Shown piece after piece: positions 28,216 to 36,711 of a stretch of 64,000 nucleotides of DNA. The notes beneath the pieces are model-generated. The model worked only from the letters and a program-made list of their open reading frames with translations, did not search any database and was not told the origin of the DNA. Source of the DNA: JBCCXL01 sp039191605 (GTDB lineage Bacteria; Acidobacteriota; Thermoanaerobaculia; Multivoradales; JAHZIX01); contig JBCCXL010000005.1 in assembly GCA_039191605.1 (NCBI GenBank), forward strand, positions 186,001-250,000. Direction: 5' to 3'. The position numbers and the translations under genes are program-made. The first letter of the stretch is position 1; the number at the start of each line of letters is the position of its first letter.

Positions 28216-28437
28216 TTCCTAAGTCCCTTACCATCGTCGAGGTCAAATTCACATGCGATTTCATGGGTCGGCGATCGCTGGACCCGAGCCACGGCTCGAG
28301 CCCGAGGGCCGACGGACGCCTCGTCCCAGACGCACGAGAGGCGCCCGAGGCGGCGTCATTGCCGACCGCCGCGGCGGCGAGACCCAGTCTCGGCGCAGGC
28401 GGTGAGCGATGAAGTCGAAGGAAGGTTGTCGAAGCGG

Positions 28438-28947
28438 TCAGGCTGCGGGAGGGCCGCGCAGGGGAGGCAGGCTGCGGCCCTGAGCGCGATGCGGATCAAT
28501 CGCCGAGACCCTCGCCGCCAATACGGGAGCTAGCGGGATTCCGACCCGGGGCGACTCGATCGTCGCGAGGGTCTGCAGCGGCAGAGCCCGGGCGATGGTG
28601 CTGGCGCAACTCTCGGCACACGGGCTGGTGGGAATCCAGCGCAGCGGCGCTTCGTCTCCCGATGCCCGGGCATCCAGAGAGCAGGCCATGAAGCATTGGC
28701 TGCCGCAACAGCAGTCGATCTCTTCGCCGTGGCTCTGCCAGCTATCGGCCCAGAACGCCGCCTGGGGGGCCGCCCAACAGAGCGCCACCAACAACAGGAT
28801 CCCCGCCCACCCCAGGGCTCCCCGCCTCACACTCACCACAGCCCGCCACATAGCCCGCCACACAGCTCGCCAGCCCTGGTCCTGCCCTCGAGCTCGAGAG
28901 ATCCTCGCCAAGGGGACGTTGAGAAATGAGGTCACCCGCTGGGTCAT
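28438..28947 (-). CDS. Cys-rich predicted exported/membrane protein
   Basis: A 169-residue protein if the ATG at 28947 is used (a GTG ten codons earlier is also possible). One hydrophobic helix (GWAGILLLVALCWAAPQAAF) after a basic N-terminus suggests export or a membrane anchor. The segment that follows has an unusual cluster, CCCGSQCFMAC, plus a later C..C pair, which could bind metal. I do not recognise the family. It lies between the TonB receptor (223 bp downstream) and a divergent Fur-family gene, so a role in metal handling is a fair guess. Confidence 0.6.
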   Translation of the reverse strand: MTQRVTSFLNVPLARISRARGQDQGWRAVWRAMWRAVVSVRRGALGWAGILLLVALCWAAPQAAFWADSWQSHGEEIDCCCGSQCFMACSLDARASGDEAPLRWIPTSPCAESCASTIARALPLQTLATIESPRVGIPLAPVLAARVSAIDPHRAQGRSLPPLRGPPAA

Positions 28948-29189
28948 CGATCGCTTCACGATCGTTGACACTAACACTCTTATTTACTCGCCAGAGCATC
29001 TCGTTCATGGCCTAAGCGGATGAATCGCTACTAAAATGCTCTGTACTAATTCCTCCCCCAAGCCATCCTGAATCAGGAAGTCAGTCCTCGGGAGATCGAT
29101 CCTGAGGCGACCAATCCCCGGGTAGGCGCCAGCATGCGTTATCATCGTTCAATTCGAAACTGACTCCGATCTTTGGATTCGAATGCCCT

Positions 29190-29657
29190 ATGCCTGAATC
29201 AAAGCCCTCTTCCAGCTCCTCTTCAGCCGCAGCGTCCAAGCAGCCCGGCGGCGAGAAGGGAAGTCGCCAGCGCAGCGGTAGCCGGCGAACCCAACAGCGA
29301 ACCGCGATCCGCGAAGCCCTGGTGCGAACCGGGCGTCCCCTGAGCCCCCAAGAAGTTCTCGAGGTGGCCCAGGAGGACGTTCCCAGCCTGGGCATCGCGA
29401 CGGTCTACCGCAACCTCCGCTTCCTGGTGGACGAAGGCGTGATCAAGACCGTGGATCTTCCCGGCAGCGGCAGCCGTTTCGAAGTAGCGGATCTAGCCCA
29501 CCACCACCATTTCCACTGCCAGAATTGCGACCGAGTCTTCGATCTCCACTCCTGCCCCGGAGACCTCGGCAATCTGGTGCCCGACGGCTACGTTCTGGAA
29601 TCCCACGAGATCATTCTCTACGGCAGCTGCCCCAGCTGCCCACCTGCCACCGAATGA
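29190..29657 (+). CDS. Fur-family metalloregulator (Zur/PerR/Fur-like)
   Basis: A 155-residue regulator. After ~30 low-complexity residues the winged helix begins (RRTQQRTAIREALVR), with PLSPQEVLEVAQ and IATVYRNLRFLVDEGVIK being the Fur recognition helix region. The sensor half has the His run HHHHFHCQNCDRVFD and a final CPSC, which with CQNC forms the structural zinc site. Whether it reads zinc, iron or peroxide is not decided by the sequence. The divergent TonB/Cys-rich genes are the likely targets. I found no convincing palindromic operator in the 240 bp between them. Confidence 0.88.
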   Translation: MPESKPSSSSSSAAASKQPGGEKGSRQRSGSRRTQQRTAIREALVRTGRPLSPQEVLEVAQEDVPSLGIATVYRNLRFLVDEGVIKTVDLPGSGSRFEVADLAHHHHFHCQNCDRVFDLHSCPGDLGNLVPDGYVLESHEIILYGSCPSCPPATE

Positions 29658-29779
29658 CCTCCCAGCACCTACGGCCTCCCCACCACCCCTAAGGCCGAGC
29701 CGCTAGAGAACTCAACTCTCCCTTCCTCACTCAACGCCACCAGGGCCTGCCTCGGGCCCTCGATGGAGCGAGATCCCCT

Positions 29780-32728
29780 ATGAGCAGCAAGACCCCCGCC
29801 GGTGAGCCGGCCAGCGACGGCAGCACCGTGCTCAGCGCCGACGAGCGCAAGAAGCGCTACAAGAAAAGCCTCAATCTGCCGAAGACCTCCTTCCCCATGC
29901 GCGCCAACCTGGCTCAGAACGAGCCTCGTTCCCAGAAGCGCTGGAAGAAGGAAAAGCTCTATCAGCAGATTCAGCAGCGGCGCGCCGATGCCGACACCTA
30001 CGTCTTCCACGACGGCCCTCCCTACGCCAACGGGGATATTCACGTCGGGCACCTGCTGAATAAGGTCCTCAAAGACATCGTCGTCCGCAGCAGCCACATG
30101 GAAGGGCTGCAATGCGACTACATCCCGGGCTGGGATTGCCACGGTCTGCCCATCGAGCACAAGGTGCTCCAGGGCCTGGTAGAGAAGGGCAAGATGGACG
30201 CCATCCGCGACCTCGACGAGGACGTTCGGCGGATGGCCGTGCGCCGGGAGTGCGCGCGCTACGCCGGCAAATACGTCAAGACCCAGAGCCAGCAGATGCA
30301 GCGCCTGCTGACCCAGGCGAATTACGACCAGCCCTACCTCACCATGCAGCGGGACTACGAGGCCGGGGTGCTGGAAGTCTTTGCCGACCTGGTGGATGAG
30401 GAGCTGATCTATCGCTCCCTAAAGCCGGTGCATTGGTCCATCGCCAACGAAACCGCGCTGGCGGAGGCCGAGCTGGAATACCAGGATCGCGAAGATCCTT
30501 CGATCTACGTGCTCTTCCGCGCCGCCGATTCCGCCGCGGTGGCCAGGATCTTCGACGCCCAGGTCAGCGCTGACGTCAGCTTCATGATCTGGACCACGAC
30601 GCCCTGGACCCTGCCGGCGAACCGCCTCATCGCGGTCCACGAGGACATCAACTACAGCCTGGTACATTACCGACTCCAGGGGCAAGGACTCCAGGAACAC
30701 GGGCAGCAGAGCGCCGAGCCCCGGGAAGTGCTGGCGGTGGTGGCCGACGACCTGGTGGAGCCGGTGGGCCAGCAGGCCGAGGTGGAATCCTTCGAGGTCC
30801 TGGGGCACGCGCCCGGCAGCCGCCTGGTGAACCTGCGCTACCTCCACCCCTTCCTCGATGACTTCGACGACACCACCTCCGACGACGGCCGGGTGGTGAC
30901 GGCGAGCTACGTCACCCTGGACGACGGCACCGGCCTGGTGCACACCGCCCCGGGCCACGGCCAGGAGGATTACCAGACCGGCCTGCGGGAAGGGATCGAG
31001 GTCTACTGCCCGGTGCGCGGTGACGGTACCTACGACGACACCGTGCCGCAATGGATCCAGGGGGTCTCCATCTGGGACGCCAACGAGCTGATCGTCAACG
31101 AGCTCCAGCGCTCCGGGTCCCTCTTCCACCATCTGCGCTTCGTCCACTCCTATCCCCACGACTGGCGCTCCAAGACCCCGGTGATCTTCCGCGCCACGGA
31201 ACAGTGGTTCATCGCCGTCGACCAGCCCGGCCGGCAGCGTCCGGTGTCGCTGCGAGACGCCGCCCTGCAGGCCGCCGAAGAGAGCATCGACTTCGTGCCC
31301 AAATGGGGCGAGAAGCGGCTTCGGGGCATGCTCGAATCGCGGCCCGATTGGTGCATCTCCCGGCAGCGCGCCTGGGGCCTGCCGATCCCCGCTTTCCGCC
31401 GCGCCGACGGCTCCATCTTCCTCACCGTCGCCAGCGTGCGGGCGGTGGCGGAGGCTTTCCGCCGCAAGGGGTCCGACGCCTGGTTTGAGGGCAGCCCCGA
31501 GGAGCTGCTGGAGAGCTACGATGCCGCCGCCGATCCCCAGGCCCCAGAGGGGCTGGAGATCTCCGGCCTCACCAAGCTCTACGACATCTTCGATGTTTGG
31601 TTCGAGTCCGGCTCCAGCTGGAACGCGGTGCTGCGGCAGCGCGACCTGGGCTTTCCCGCGGATCTCTACCTGGAAGGCTCCGACCAGCACCGGGGCTGGT
31701 TCCAGCTCTCGCTGCTCCCCGCCCTCGGCGTCACCGGCCAGCCCCCCTTCCGCCGCCTGCTGACCCACGGCTTTATCGTCGACAAAGACGGCCGCAAGAT
31801 GAGCAAGAGCCTCGGCAACGCTCTGGTGGTAGATGACCTGCTAAAGCAATATGGCGCCGACGTCTGCCGCTGGTGGGTTTCCTCCCTGGCCTACGAAGTG
31901 GACATCAAGGTCGACCTGGGCTACTTCAACGTCGCCAGCGAGTCCTACCGCAAGGTGCGCAACACCCTGCGCTTCCTGCTGTCGAATCTCGCTGACTTCA
32001 ACCCCCAGGAGCACGCCCTCGACCTCGCCGACATCGAGGCCGACTCCATCGACGGCTGGGCCCTGCAGCAGGCCACCGACCTCGGCCACCGGGTGCGCGA
32101 GGCCTACTCCGCTCAGCAGATGCGCAGCGCCCACCTGGCCCTCTTCGACTTCTGCAACGACACCCTGTCCTCGGTCTACCTCGACGCGGTGAAGGATCGC
32201 CTCTACTGCGACCGCCCGGATTCCCGCCGTCGGCGCCGCACCCAGAGCACCCTCCACCACATCGCCGAGCTGCTCTGCACCCTGCTGGCACCGATCCTCC
32301 CCCACACCGCCGACGAGGCCTGGGAGGCTCTCCACGGCAGTGGTAGCGGTAGTGGCAGCGAGAGCGTCCACCTCGCCACCCACCCGCCGCTGGCTTACCA
32401 GGCCAGCGCTCAGTGGGCCCAGGTGCTCGAGACCCGGGACCGAGTCCTCAAGGCCCTGGAAGAGGCCAAGGGCCGCGGCCTGGAGAACTCCCTGGATGCC
32501 GGAGTCGCCCTCCAAGACGACGGCGCCCTGGCGCCCTTCGGCGACGACCTGGCGGATCTCTTCGGCGTCTCCCGAGTGGAGCTCACCGCCGACGGCGGCC
32601 TGGAGATCCAGGACCTCCGGGAGCAGCCGAGGTGCGAGCGCTCCTGGCGCCGCGATGCGACGGTCAGCCAGCGCTCCGACGGCGGCTTCCTCAGCGACCG
32701 CGACGCCGAGGCCGTCGGCCTCGCCTGA
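29780..32728 (+). CDS. ileS: Isoleucyl-tRNA synthetase with decayed zinc finger
   Basis: A 982-residue class I synthetase that charges tRNA-Ile. HVGH (residues 88-91) is the HIGH motif and KMSKS lies at 673-677; the editing domain contains TTTPWTLPANR. The C-terminal zinc-finger region that normally reads C-x2-C ... C-x2-C is present in layout (RCERSWRR ... FLSDRDAEAV) but only the first Cys (952) is kept. The others are Ser955, Ser972 and Asp975. So this IleRS probably does not bind zinc there. A linker region holds an unusual Gly/Ser run (GSGSGSGSES). It follows a Fur-family gene by ~120 bp on the same strand, which makes zinc-sparing use an attractive but unproven idea. Confidence 0.95.
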   Translation: MSSKTPAGEPASDGSTVLSADERKKRYKKSLNLPKTSFPMRANLAQNEPRSQKRWKKEKLYQQIQQRRADADTYVFHDGPPYANGDIHVGHLLNKVLKDIVVRSSHMEGLQCDYIPGWDCHGLPIEHKVLQGLVEKGKMDAIRDLDEDVRRMAVRRECARYAGKYVKTQSQQMQRLLTQANYDQPYLTMQRDYEAGVLEVFADLVDEELIYRSLKPVHWSIANETALAEAELEYQDREDPSIYVLFRAADSAAVARIFDAQVSADVSFMIWTTTPWTLPANRLIAVHEDINYSLVHYRLQGQGLQEHGQQSAEPREVLAVVADDLVEPVGQQAEVESFEVLGHAPGSRLVNLRYLHPFLDDFDDTTSDDGRVVTASYVTLDDGTGLVHTAPGHGQEDYQTGLREGIEVYCPVRGDGTYDDTVPQWIQGVSIWDANELIVNELQRSGSLFHHLRFVHSYPHDWRSKTPVIFRATEQWFIAVDQPGRQRPVSLRDAALQAAEESIDFVPKWGEKRLRGMLESRPDWCISRQRAWGLPIPAFRRADGSIFLTVASVRAVAEAFRRKGSDAWFEGSPEELLESYDAAADPQAPEGLEISGLTKLYDIFDVWFESGSSWNAVLRQRDLGFPADLYLEGSDQHRGWFQLSLLPALGVTGQPPFRRLLTHGFIVDKDGRKMSKSLGNALVVDDLLKQYGADVCRWWVSSLAYEVDIKVDLGYFNVASESYRKVRNTLRFLLSNLADFNPQEHALDLADIEADSIDGWALQQATDLGHRVREAYSAQQMRSAHLALFDFCNDTLSSVYLDAVKDRLYCDRPDSRRRRRTQSTLHHIAELLCTLLAPILPHTADEAWEALHGSGSGSGSESVHLATHPPLAYQASAQWAQVLETRDRVLKALEEAKGRGLENSLDAGVALQDDGALAPFGDDLADLFGVSRVELTADGGLEIQDLREQPRCERSWRRDATVSQRSDGGFLSDRDAEAVGLA

Positions 32729-32794
32729 TCGCCGCCTAGAAACCAGCAACAGCACCCACAGCGTGCAGAGCGCGCACAGCGCAGCGGAGGGAAG

Positions 32795-33553
32795 ATGAGC
32801 CAGTCGGGGGACCCAAGCACTCAGGACTTTCACGCCCTGCGGCTCCAGCACTACGACTGGAGCACCCCGCAAGGGGCTCGGGAAGCGGTGCAGAGCATCC
32901 ACGACCTCGCCCTCGAGCACGCTCTCGGCACCATTCGCTGGTATTACCGCAAGCGCAAGCGCTTCCGCTCCCGCGCCCAGGGGCTTCGCTTCACCGCCAC
33001 GATCCTGGCCATTCTCGGCGGCCTGATGCCCCTGCTGCAGCTCAACTTCGGCGCCGTGCTCACCAAAGCGGGCTACGACCCCACCACCCTCAGCCACCTC
33101 GGCTACCTCTTCTTCGGCCTCGCCGCGGCGCTCCTCGCATTCAACAACTACCTCGGCTACTCCTCCGCGTGGATCCGCCACGTCCTCGCCGCGCTCAAAA
33201 TCAAGCGCCTAGTGGAGGACTTCCAATTCTCCTGGATGCAGCAGATCGCCGGCCTCAACACCGCGGCGAAGCAAGCGTCAGATCCTCAGCCGGAAGCCCA
33301 GCAGGCTACCCCCGCTCCGGAACAAGCACAGCCCGCCTCGGACCCAGCCTGGCGCCAGGAAGTCGAGCAGCTCCTCCAGCTCGTCCACCACTTCTCCGAC
33401 CAGCTCAACGAGCTTGCGCTCCAGGAGACCGAGACCTGGGCCGCAGAATTCTCCCGCGACCTCTCCTCCCTCGAGAGCCTGGTGAAGAAAGAGCACGTCC
33501 CCCTGAGCTCCAACGCGGCTCCGAGGGCGAACCCGCCCGGTGGGTCTCCTTGA
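32795..33553 (+). CDS. SLATT-like two-helix membrane protein
   Basis: A 252-residue protein. The N-terminal half has LEHALGTIRWYYRKRKRFRS followed by two hydrophobic helices (TATILAILGGLMPLLQL and HLGYLFFGLAAALLAFNNYLG) and a helix with SAWIRHVLAALKIKRLVEDF, a layout seen in SLATT domains, two-helix proteins often linked to nucleotide-signalling defence systems. The C-terminal half is Gln/Ala/Pro-rich and then coiled. GGAGGG precedes the ATG. No cGAS-like, SMODS or SLOG gene is adjacent, so here it stands alone, convergent with an ABC exporter. The family call is by pattern and is moderate. Confidence 0.62.
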   Translation: MSQSGDPSTQDFHALRLQHYDWSTPQGAREAVQSIHDLALEHALGTIRWYYRKRKRFRSRAQGLRFTATILAILGGLMPLLQLNFGAVLTKAGYDPTTLSHLGYLFFGLAAALLAFNNYLGYSSAWIRHVLAALKIKRLVEDFQFSWMQQIAGLNTAAKQASDPQPEAQQATPAPEQAQPASDPAWRQEVEQLLQLVHHFSDQLNELALQETETWAAEFSRDLSSLESLVKKEHVPLSSNAAPRANPPGGSP

Positions 33554-33617
33554 GGCTTCCCGGCTGCTGGCCGGGCTCCGCTAGCGGGCCAGTTCCAGCT
33601 CACGACCCGATCCCCCC

Positions 33618-35291
33618 TCAACCCGCCGTCAACGACCTCGCCTGCTGAGCCGCAGCGTAGGGGGAATCCGCGAAGGGTCCGTCGTAGGTCAGCTTGCCGT
33701 AGTCCAGGCGCAGGATTCGGTCCGCCGCGGAGTAGTAGCGGTCGTCGTGGCTGATCACCAGCACCGTCTTGCCCCGGGACTTCAGCTCCGGCAGGATCCT
33801 GGTGTAGAAGATCTCTCGGTAGCTCGGGTCTTGGTCCGCCGCCCACTCGTCGAAGAGGTAGATGGGGCGGTCTTCGAGGTAGGCGACCATCAGCGCTAGG
33901 CGCTTACGCTGGCCCTGGGAGAGGGCGAGGGTGGAGAGGCGCCCTTCCTCTACTTTGACCTTGTCGCCGAGATCCAGCTCCTCGAGGTAGCTCGCCGCCC
34001 GGTCGTCGAGGCCGTCCCCCTGGAGGCCCAGGAGGGTCTCGAAGAGATAGGGGGTGGCGAAGACCGCCGAGAAGAGCTGTCGATAGTCGTCCTGGTATTG
34101 GGCGGTGACCTCGAAGTCCCCGAGGGAAAGGGAGCCGCCGGAGGGCTCGTAGAGGCCCATCAGGACCCTCGCCAGGGTGGTCTTGCCGCTGCCGTTGCCT
34201 CCTACCAAGAAGACGACTTCCCCGCGCTGTAGCGTCAGGTCCACCGGCCCCAGCTGGAAGGCATCGTCTCCCGAGCCCTGCAGATAACTGATGCCGTCGA
34301 GCTTCAGGTGCTGCCAGTCTCCGAAGGACTCTCCGATTTCCCGCGGAGAATTTGCGAGGGCGCCTGCGTCGAGGCTCAGGCGCAGGGATTCCACTTTGTG
34401 CACGGAGACCGCCGCCTGGCCGAGCATGGGAATCAGGGTGAGCATTCCCTGGAGCGGGTTCATCAGGTAGAGCAGCGCGAGGGTGTAGCCGAGGATCACC
34501 TCCGGCGTCGCGGTGAAGAAACCGGGGGCGACGAGCAGCAGTAGCCCAATGACGACGAAGATCAGCACGTTGCCCCAGGTCGCCGCGGCGATGAAGATGG
34601 TCATCGCCGAAAGGGTCAGCGAATACAGCCGCCTCGAAACGATTCCTACCTGATCGACGAAGTCTGCCGAACGGAGACGGTGAAGCTTGAGCTCCTGAAA
34701 GCCCTCCACCAGGTCACGGAAGCGCTCCATGAGCACGTCGTTGTCCTCACGGGCAGCCTCGAAGCGCCGCATGCCCATAATGGTAGGGACCTGATACGTC
34801 ACCACACCCACGGCAAAGACCGCGAGAAAGATCAGGAAAAGCTGCCACGAGAGCCACACCATATACACCATGCAGCTCGCCACGATGGCCGAGGCGACCG
34901 CGAGGGTCGGCACCTGAATCATGCCCGTGCTGATCGCCCCAATATCGGTGGTCAAGGTGGCGAGAAGCTTTCCAGAGCCGAGCTTTTCAATCCGGGCCAG
35001 GGGGGTGGAGATAATGCGCTGCGACATCTCGATTCGCAGCGACTCCACCAGGCGCTGACCGATTCGAACCAGCAGGAACCCTGAGAGAAGGCGGGTCACC
35101 ACGACCACCAGGCAGAGAACCGCATAGGCCAAGAGCTGCGAGTTCTCGCTGACCAGGCGCCCTGCGCCGGTGACCAGGTCGTTGATCAACGCTAGCAGAG
35201 CCGTATTGCTGATCCCGCTGATGACGCCAGCAATGATCGCCGCGACCAGCGGGAGAGGGGCACGACGGTAGAGGTACAGGATGATTTTCAT
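33618..35291 (-). CDS. Cyclic-peptide-type ABC exporter (PvdE/SyrD-like)
   Basis: A 557-residue fused exporter half: about six membrane helices, then an ATPase with GGNGSGKTT (Walker A), a signature segment LALSQGQRKRLAL and PIYLFDEWAADQDP (Walker B), and a switch His in LVISHDDRYY. The ATPase and its unusual ALSQGQ signature match the cyclic peptide transporter group, which exports non-ribosomal peptides and siderophore precursors. It follows the fkbH-like gene by 128 bp on the same strand, so it may export whatever the cassette contributes to. No substrate gene (NRPS/PKS) lies in the window. Confidence 0.85.
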   Translation of the reverse strand: MKIILYLYRRAPLPLVAAIIAGVISGISNTALLALINDLVTGAGRLVSENSQLLAYAVLCLVVVVTRLLSGFLLVRIGQRLVESLRIEMSQRIISTPLARIEKLGSGKLLATLTTDIGAISTGMIQVPTLAVASAIVASCMVYMVWLSWQLFLIFLAVFAVGVVTYQVPTIMGMRRFEAAREDNDVLMERFRDLVEGFQELKLHRLRSADFVDQVGIVSRRLYSLTLSAMTIFIAAATWGNVLIFVVIGLLLLVAPGFFTATPEVILGYTLALLYLMNPLQGMLTLIPMLGQAAVSVHKVESLRLSLDAGALANSPREIGESFGDWQHLKLDGISYLQGSGDDAFQLGPVDLTLQRGEVVFLVGGNGSGKTTLARVLMGLYEPSGGSLSLGDFEVTAQYQDDYRQLFSAVFATPYLFETLLGLQGDGLDDRAASYLEELDLGDKVKVEEGRLSTLALSQGQRKRLALMVAYLEDRPIYLFDEWAADQDPSYREIFYTRILPELKSRGKTVLVISHDDRYYSAADRILRLDYGKLTYDGPFADSPYAAAQQARSLTAG

Positions 35292-35419
35292 CGACTGGGG
35301 TCCTGGCTCGGCGGAGAAGTAGAAAGCCTCGCGGCTCCACTACAGGGAGCCCGAGGCGCGAAATGATTAGGAGTTAGAGAGGTAAGGAGAGAGCGAGGGG
35401 AGCCGCAGAAAGGGCGGAT

Positions 35420-36535
35420 TCAGTCGTCGAGGACGACCTCTACGTACTCCGGGAAGGGCTGAATCCGAGAGAGATCGTTCTCCAGGATCAGAATCCCGTC
35501 GTCGCGGGTCTCGATCTCCTGGAAGCCGGCCACCATCTTGTAGGTCACCAACATCATGCGGTTTCGGCCGTTGTGGCGGAATTCCGCCCGCAGCTTCACC
35601 CCGGCTTCGTTCGCCAGGGCCATCAGATGGTTGAGCATGATGGTGCCAACGCCGCGGGACATCACCCGGCAGGACATCAGCAGGAGCTTGACGTTCCACA
35701 CCTCCGGCTCCTTCTCCACCAGGGCGAGACCGATCTTGCCGTAGGTGCCGTAGCGGTCGTCGAGGCTGGCGATGAGCAGGAGGTGCTCTTCGGACTCCCG
35801 AAGCTCCGCCAGCTCATCGTAGGAGTAGGTGTAGCCGGTGGTGTTGAGCTGGTTGGTCCTCATGGTCAGCTCTTCGGCCCGCTTGAGATCTTCTAGCTTG
35901 GCGGCCCCCAAGACGAACTTCATGTCGAGGTCGGCGAGGAAGTCCTCCTGGGGCCCGGTGTAATCCTCTTCCACCTCTTTGCGGCGAATGTCCGCCTGAT
36001 ACATCGCTCGGCGCTGAGAGGACTCATCGGTGATGAAGCGGGGCTGGAAATCCTCGAGCCCCGCCAGCTCCGAGACCTGATCGGCGTCGAAGGTCCGCAC
36101 CTCCTGGTGGGAGTGGCGCACTTCGTCCCGCTCGAAGGCCTGGTCGTCGATGAAGGCCACCGTATCGAGGCCGATATTGATCGCTTCGGCGATGCGCTGC
36201 ACGCTTCCGGCCTTCGAGCCCCAATGAATCTGGGGATAGAGGAAGAAGTGATCGATCCCCAGCTCCTGGAGCTTCTCCAGCGCCGGCTCCGACTGGTTCT
36301 TGCTGGCGATGGAGTGCAGCACGCCCTTCTCGTCCAGGATCTCCAGCCCTTCTTTCACTCCGGGGCGCAGATCGCCGGCACCCCCTTCGAGCAGAGTTCC
36401 GTCCCAAACGGTGTTGTCGAGGTCCCAGACCAGAACCTTCACGACCTTGAAGGATTCCTTCTCGGCGGCGATCTTTTGGTCTTGATCCTCGACGGAGGAC
36501 GATGGGCTAGCGGTCAACGAGTCGGTGGTGCTCAT
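35420..36535 (-). CDS. FkbH-like HAD phosphatase/glyceryl-ACP synthase
   Basis: A 371-residue FkbH-type enzyme. The ATG at 36535 has AGGAG upstream. The N-terminal HAD domain carries VWDLDNTVWDGT (nucleophile Asp38) and SKN..., and the second half has RTNQLNTTGYTYSYDEL, the conserved FkbH C-terminal motif. Known FkbH proteins take the three-carbon unit of 1,3-bisphosphoglycerate, remove phosphate and load a glyceryl unit on an acyl carrier protein. The neighbours supply exactly the other activities needed: an ACP, a 3-hydroxyacyl-CoA dehydrogenase and an acyl-CoA dehydrogenase. The intergenic leader contains two tandem repeats. Confidence 0.88.
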   Translation of the reverse strand: MSTTDSLTASPSSSVEDQDQKIAAEKESFKVVKVLVWDLDNTVWDGTLLEGGAGDLRPGVKEGLEILDEKGVLHSIASKNQSEPALEKLQELGIDHFFLYPQIHWGSKAGSVQRIAEAINIGLDTVAFIDDQAFERDEVRHSHQEVRTFDADQVSELAGLEDFQPRFITDESSQRRAMYQADIRRKEVEEDYTGPQEDFLADLDMKFVLGAAKLEDLKRAEELTMRTNQLNTTGYTYSYDELAELRESEEHLLLIASLDDRYGTYGKIGLALVEKEPEVWNVKLLLMSCRVMSRGVGTIMLNHLMALANEAGVKLRAEFRHNGRNRMMLVTYKMVAGFQEIETRDDGILILENDLSRIQPFPEYVEVVLDD

Positions 36536-36583
36536 GAGGAAGATCTCCTGGTCGGGATGGCCGAGATGAGGAGCCAAGAAGGA

Positions 36584-36628
36584 GGAGCCGGAAAGGAAGG
36601 AGCCGGAAAGGAAGGAGCCGGAAAGGAA
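36584..36628. repeat. 15-bp tandem repeat, 3 copies, upstream of the fkbH-like gene
   Basis: Unit ggagccggaaaggaa three times, with a partial fourth, in the gap between the acyl-CoA dehydrogenase and fkbH-like genes. It is non-coding. Confidence 0.9.
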
Positions 36629-36668
36629 GGAGCAAGCGCCCAGGCTCAGTGGCTCAAGCCCCTAAAAG

Positions 36669-36710
36669 CCCTGAGCCCTGAGCCCTGAGCCCTGAGCCCT
36701 GAGCCCTGAG
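36669..36710. repeat. 7-bp tandem repeat, 6 copies
   Basis: Unit ccctgag six times, ending at the base before the acyl-CoA dehydrogenase stop region. Since 7 is not a multiple of 3 and it lies just beyond a stop, changes in copy number would not alter a protein but could alter the fkbH leader. Confidence 0.95.
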
Positions 36711-36711
36711 C

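Noticed and set aside
28216..28437. Cobalamin riboswitch in the leader of the TonB receptor
   Set aside because: The conserved GCCACTG core and surrounding stems are not present; only GC-rich palindromic patches are seen.
28978..29189. Zur/Fur palindrome between the Cys-rich and Fur-family genes
   Set aside because: Candidate stretches such as gttgacactaac and gcgttatcatcg are only partly symmetric and do not match a known box well enough.
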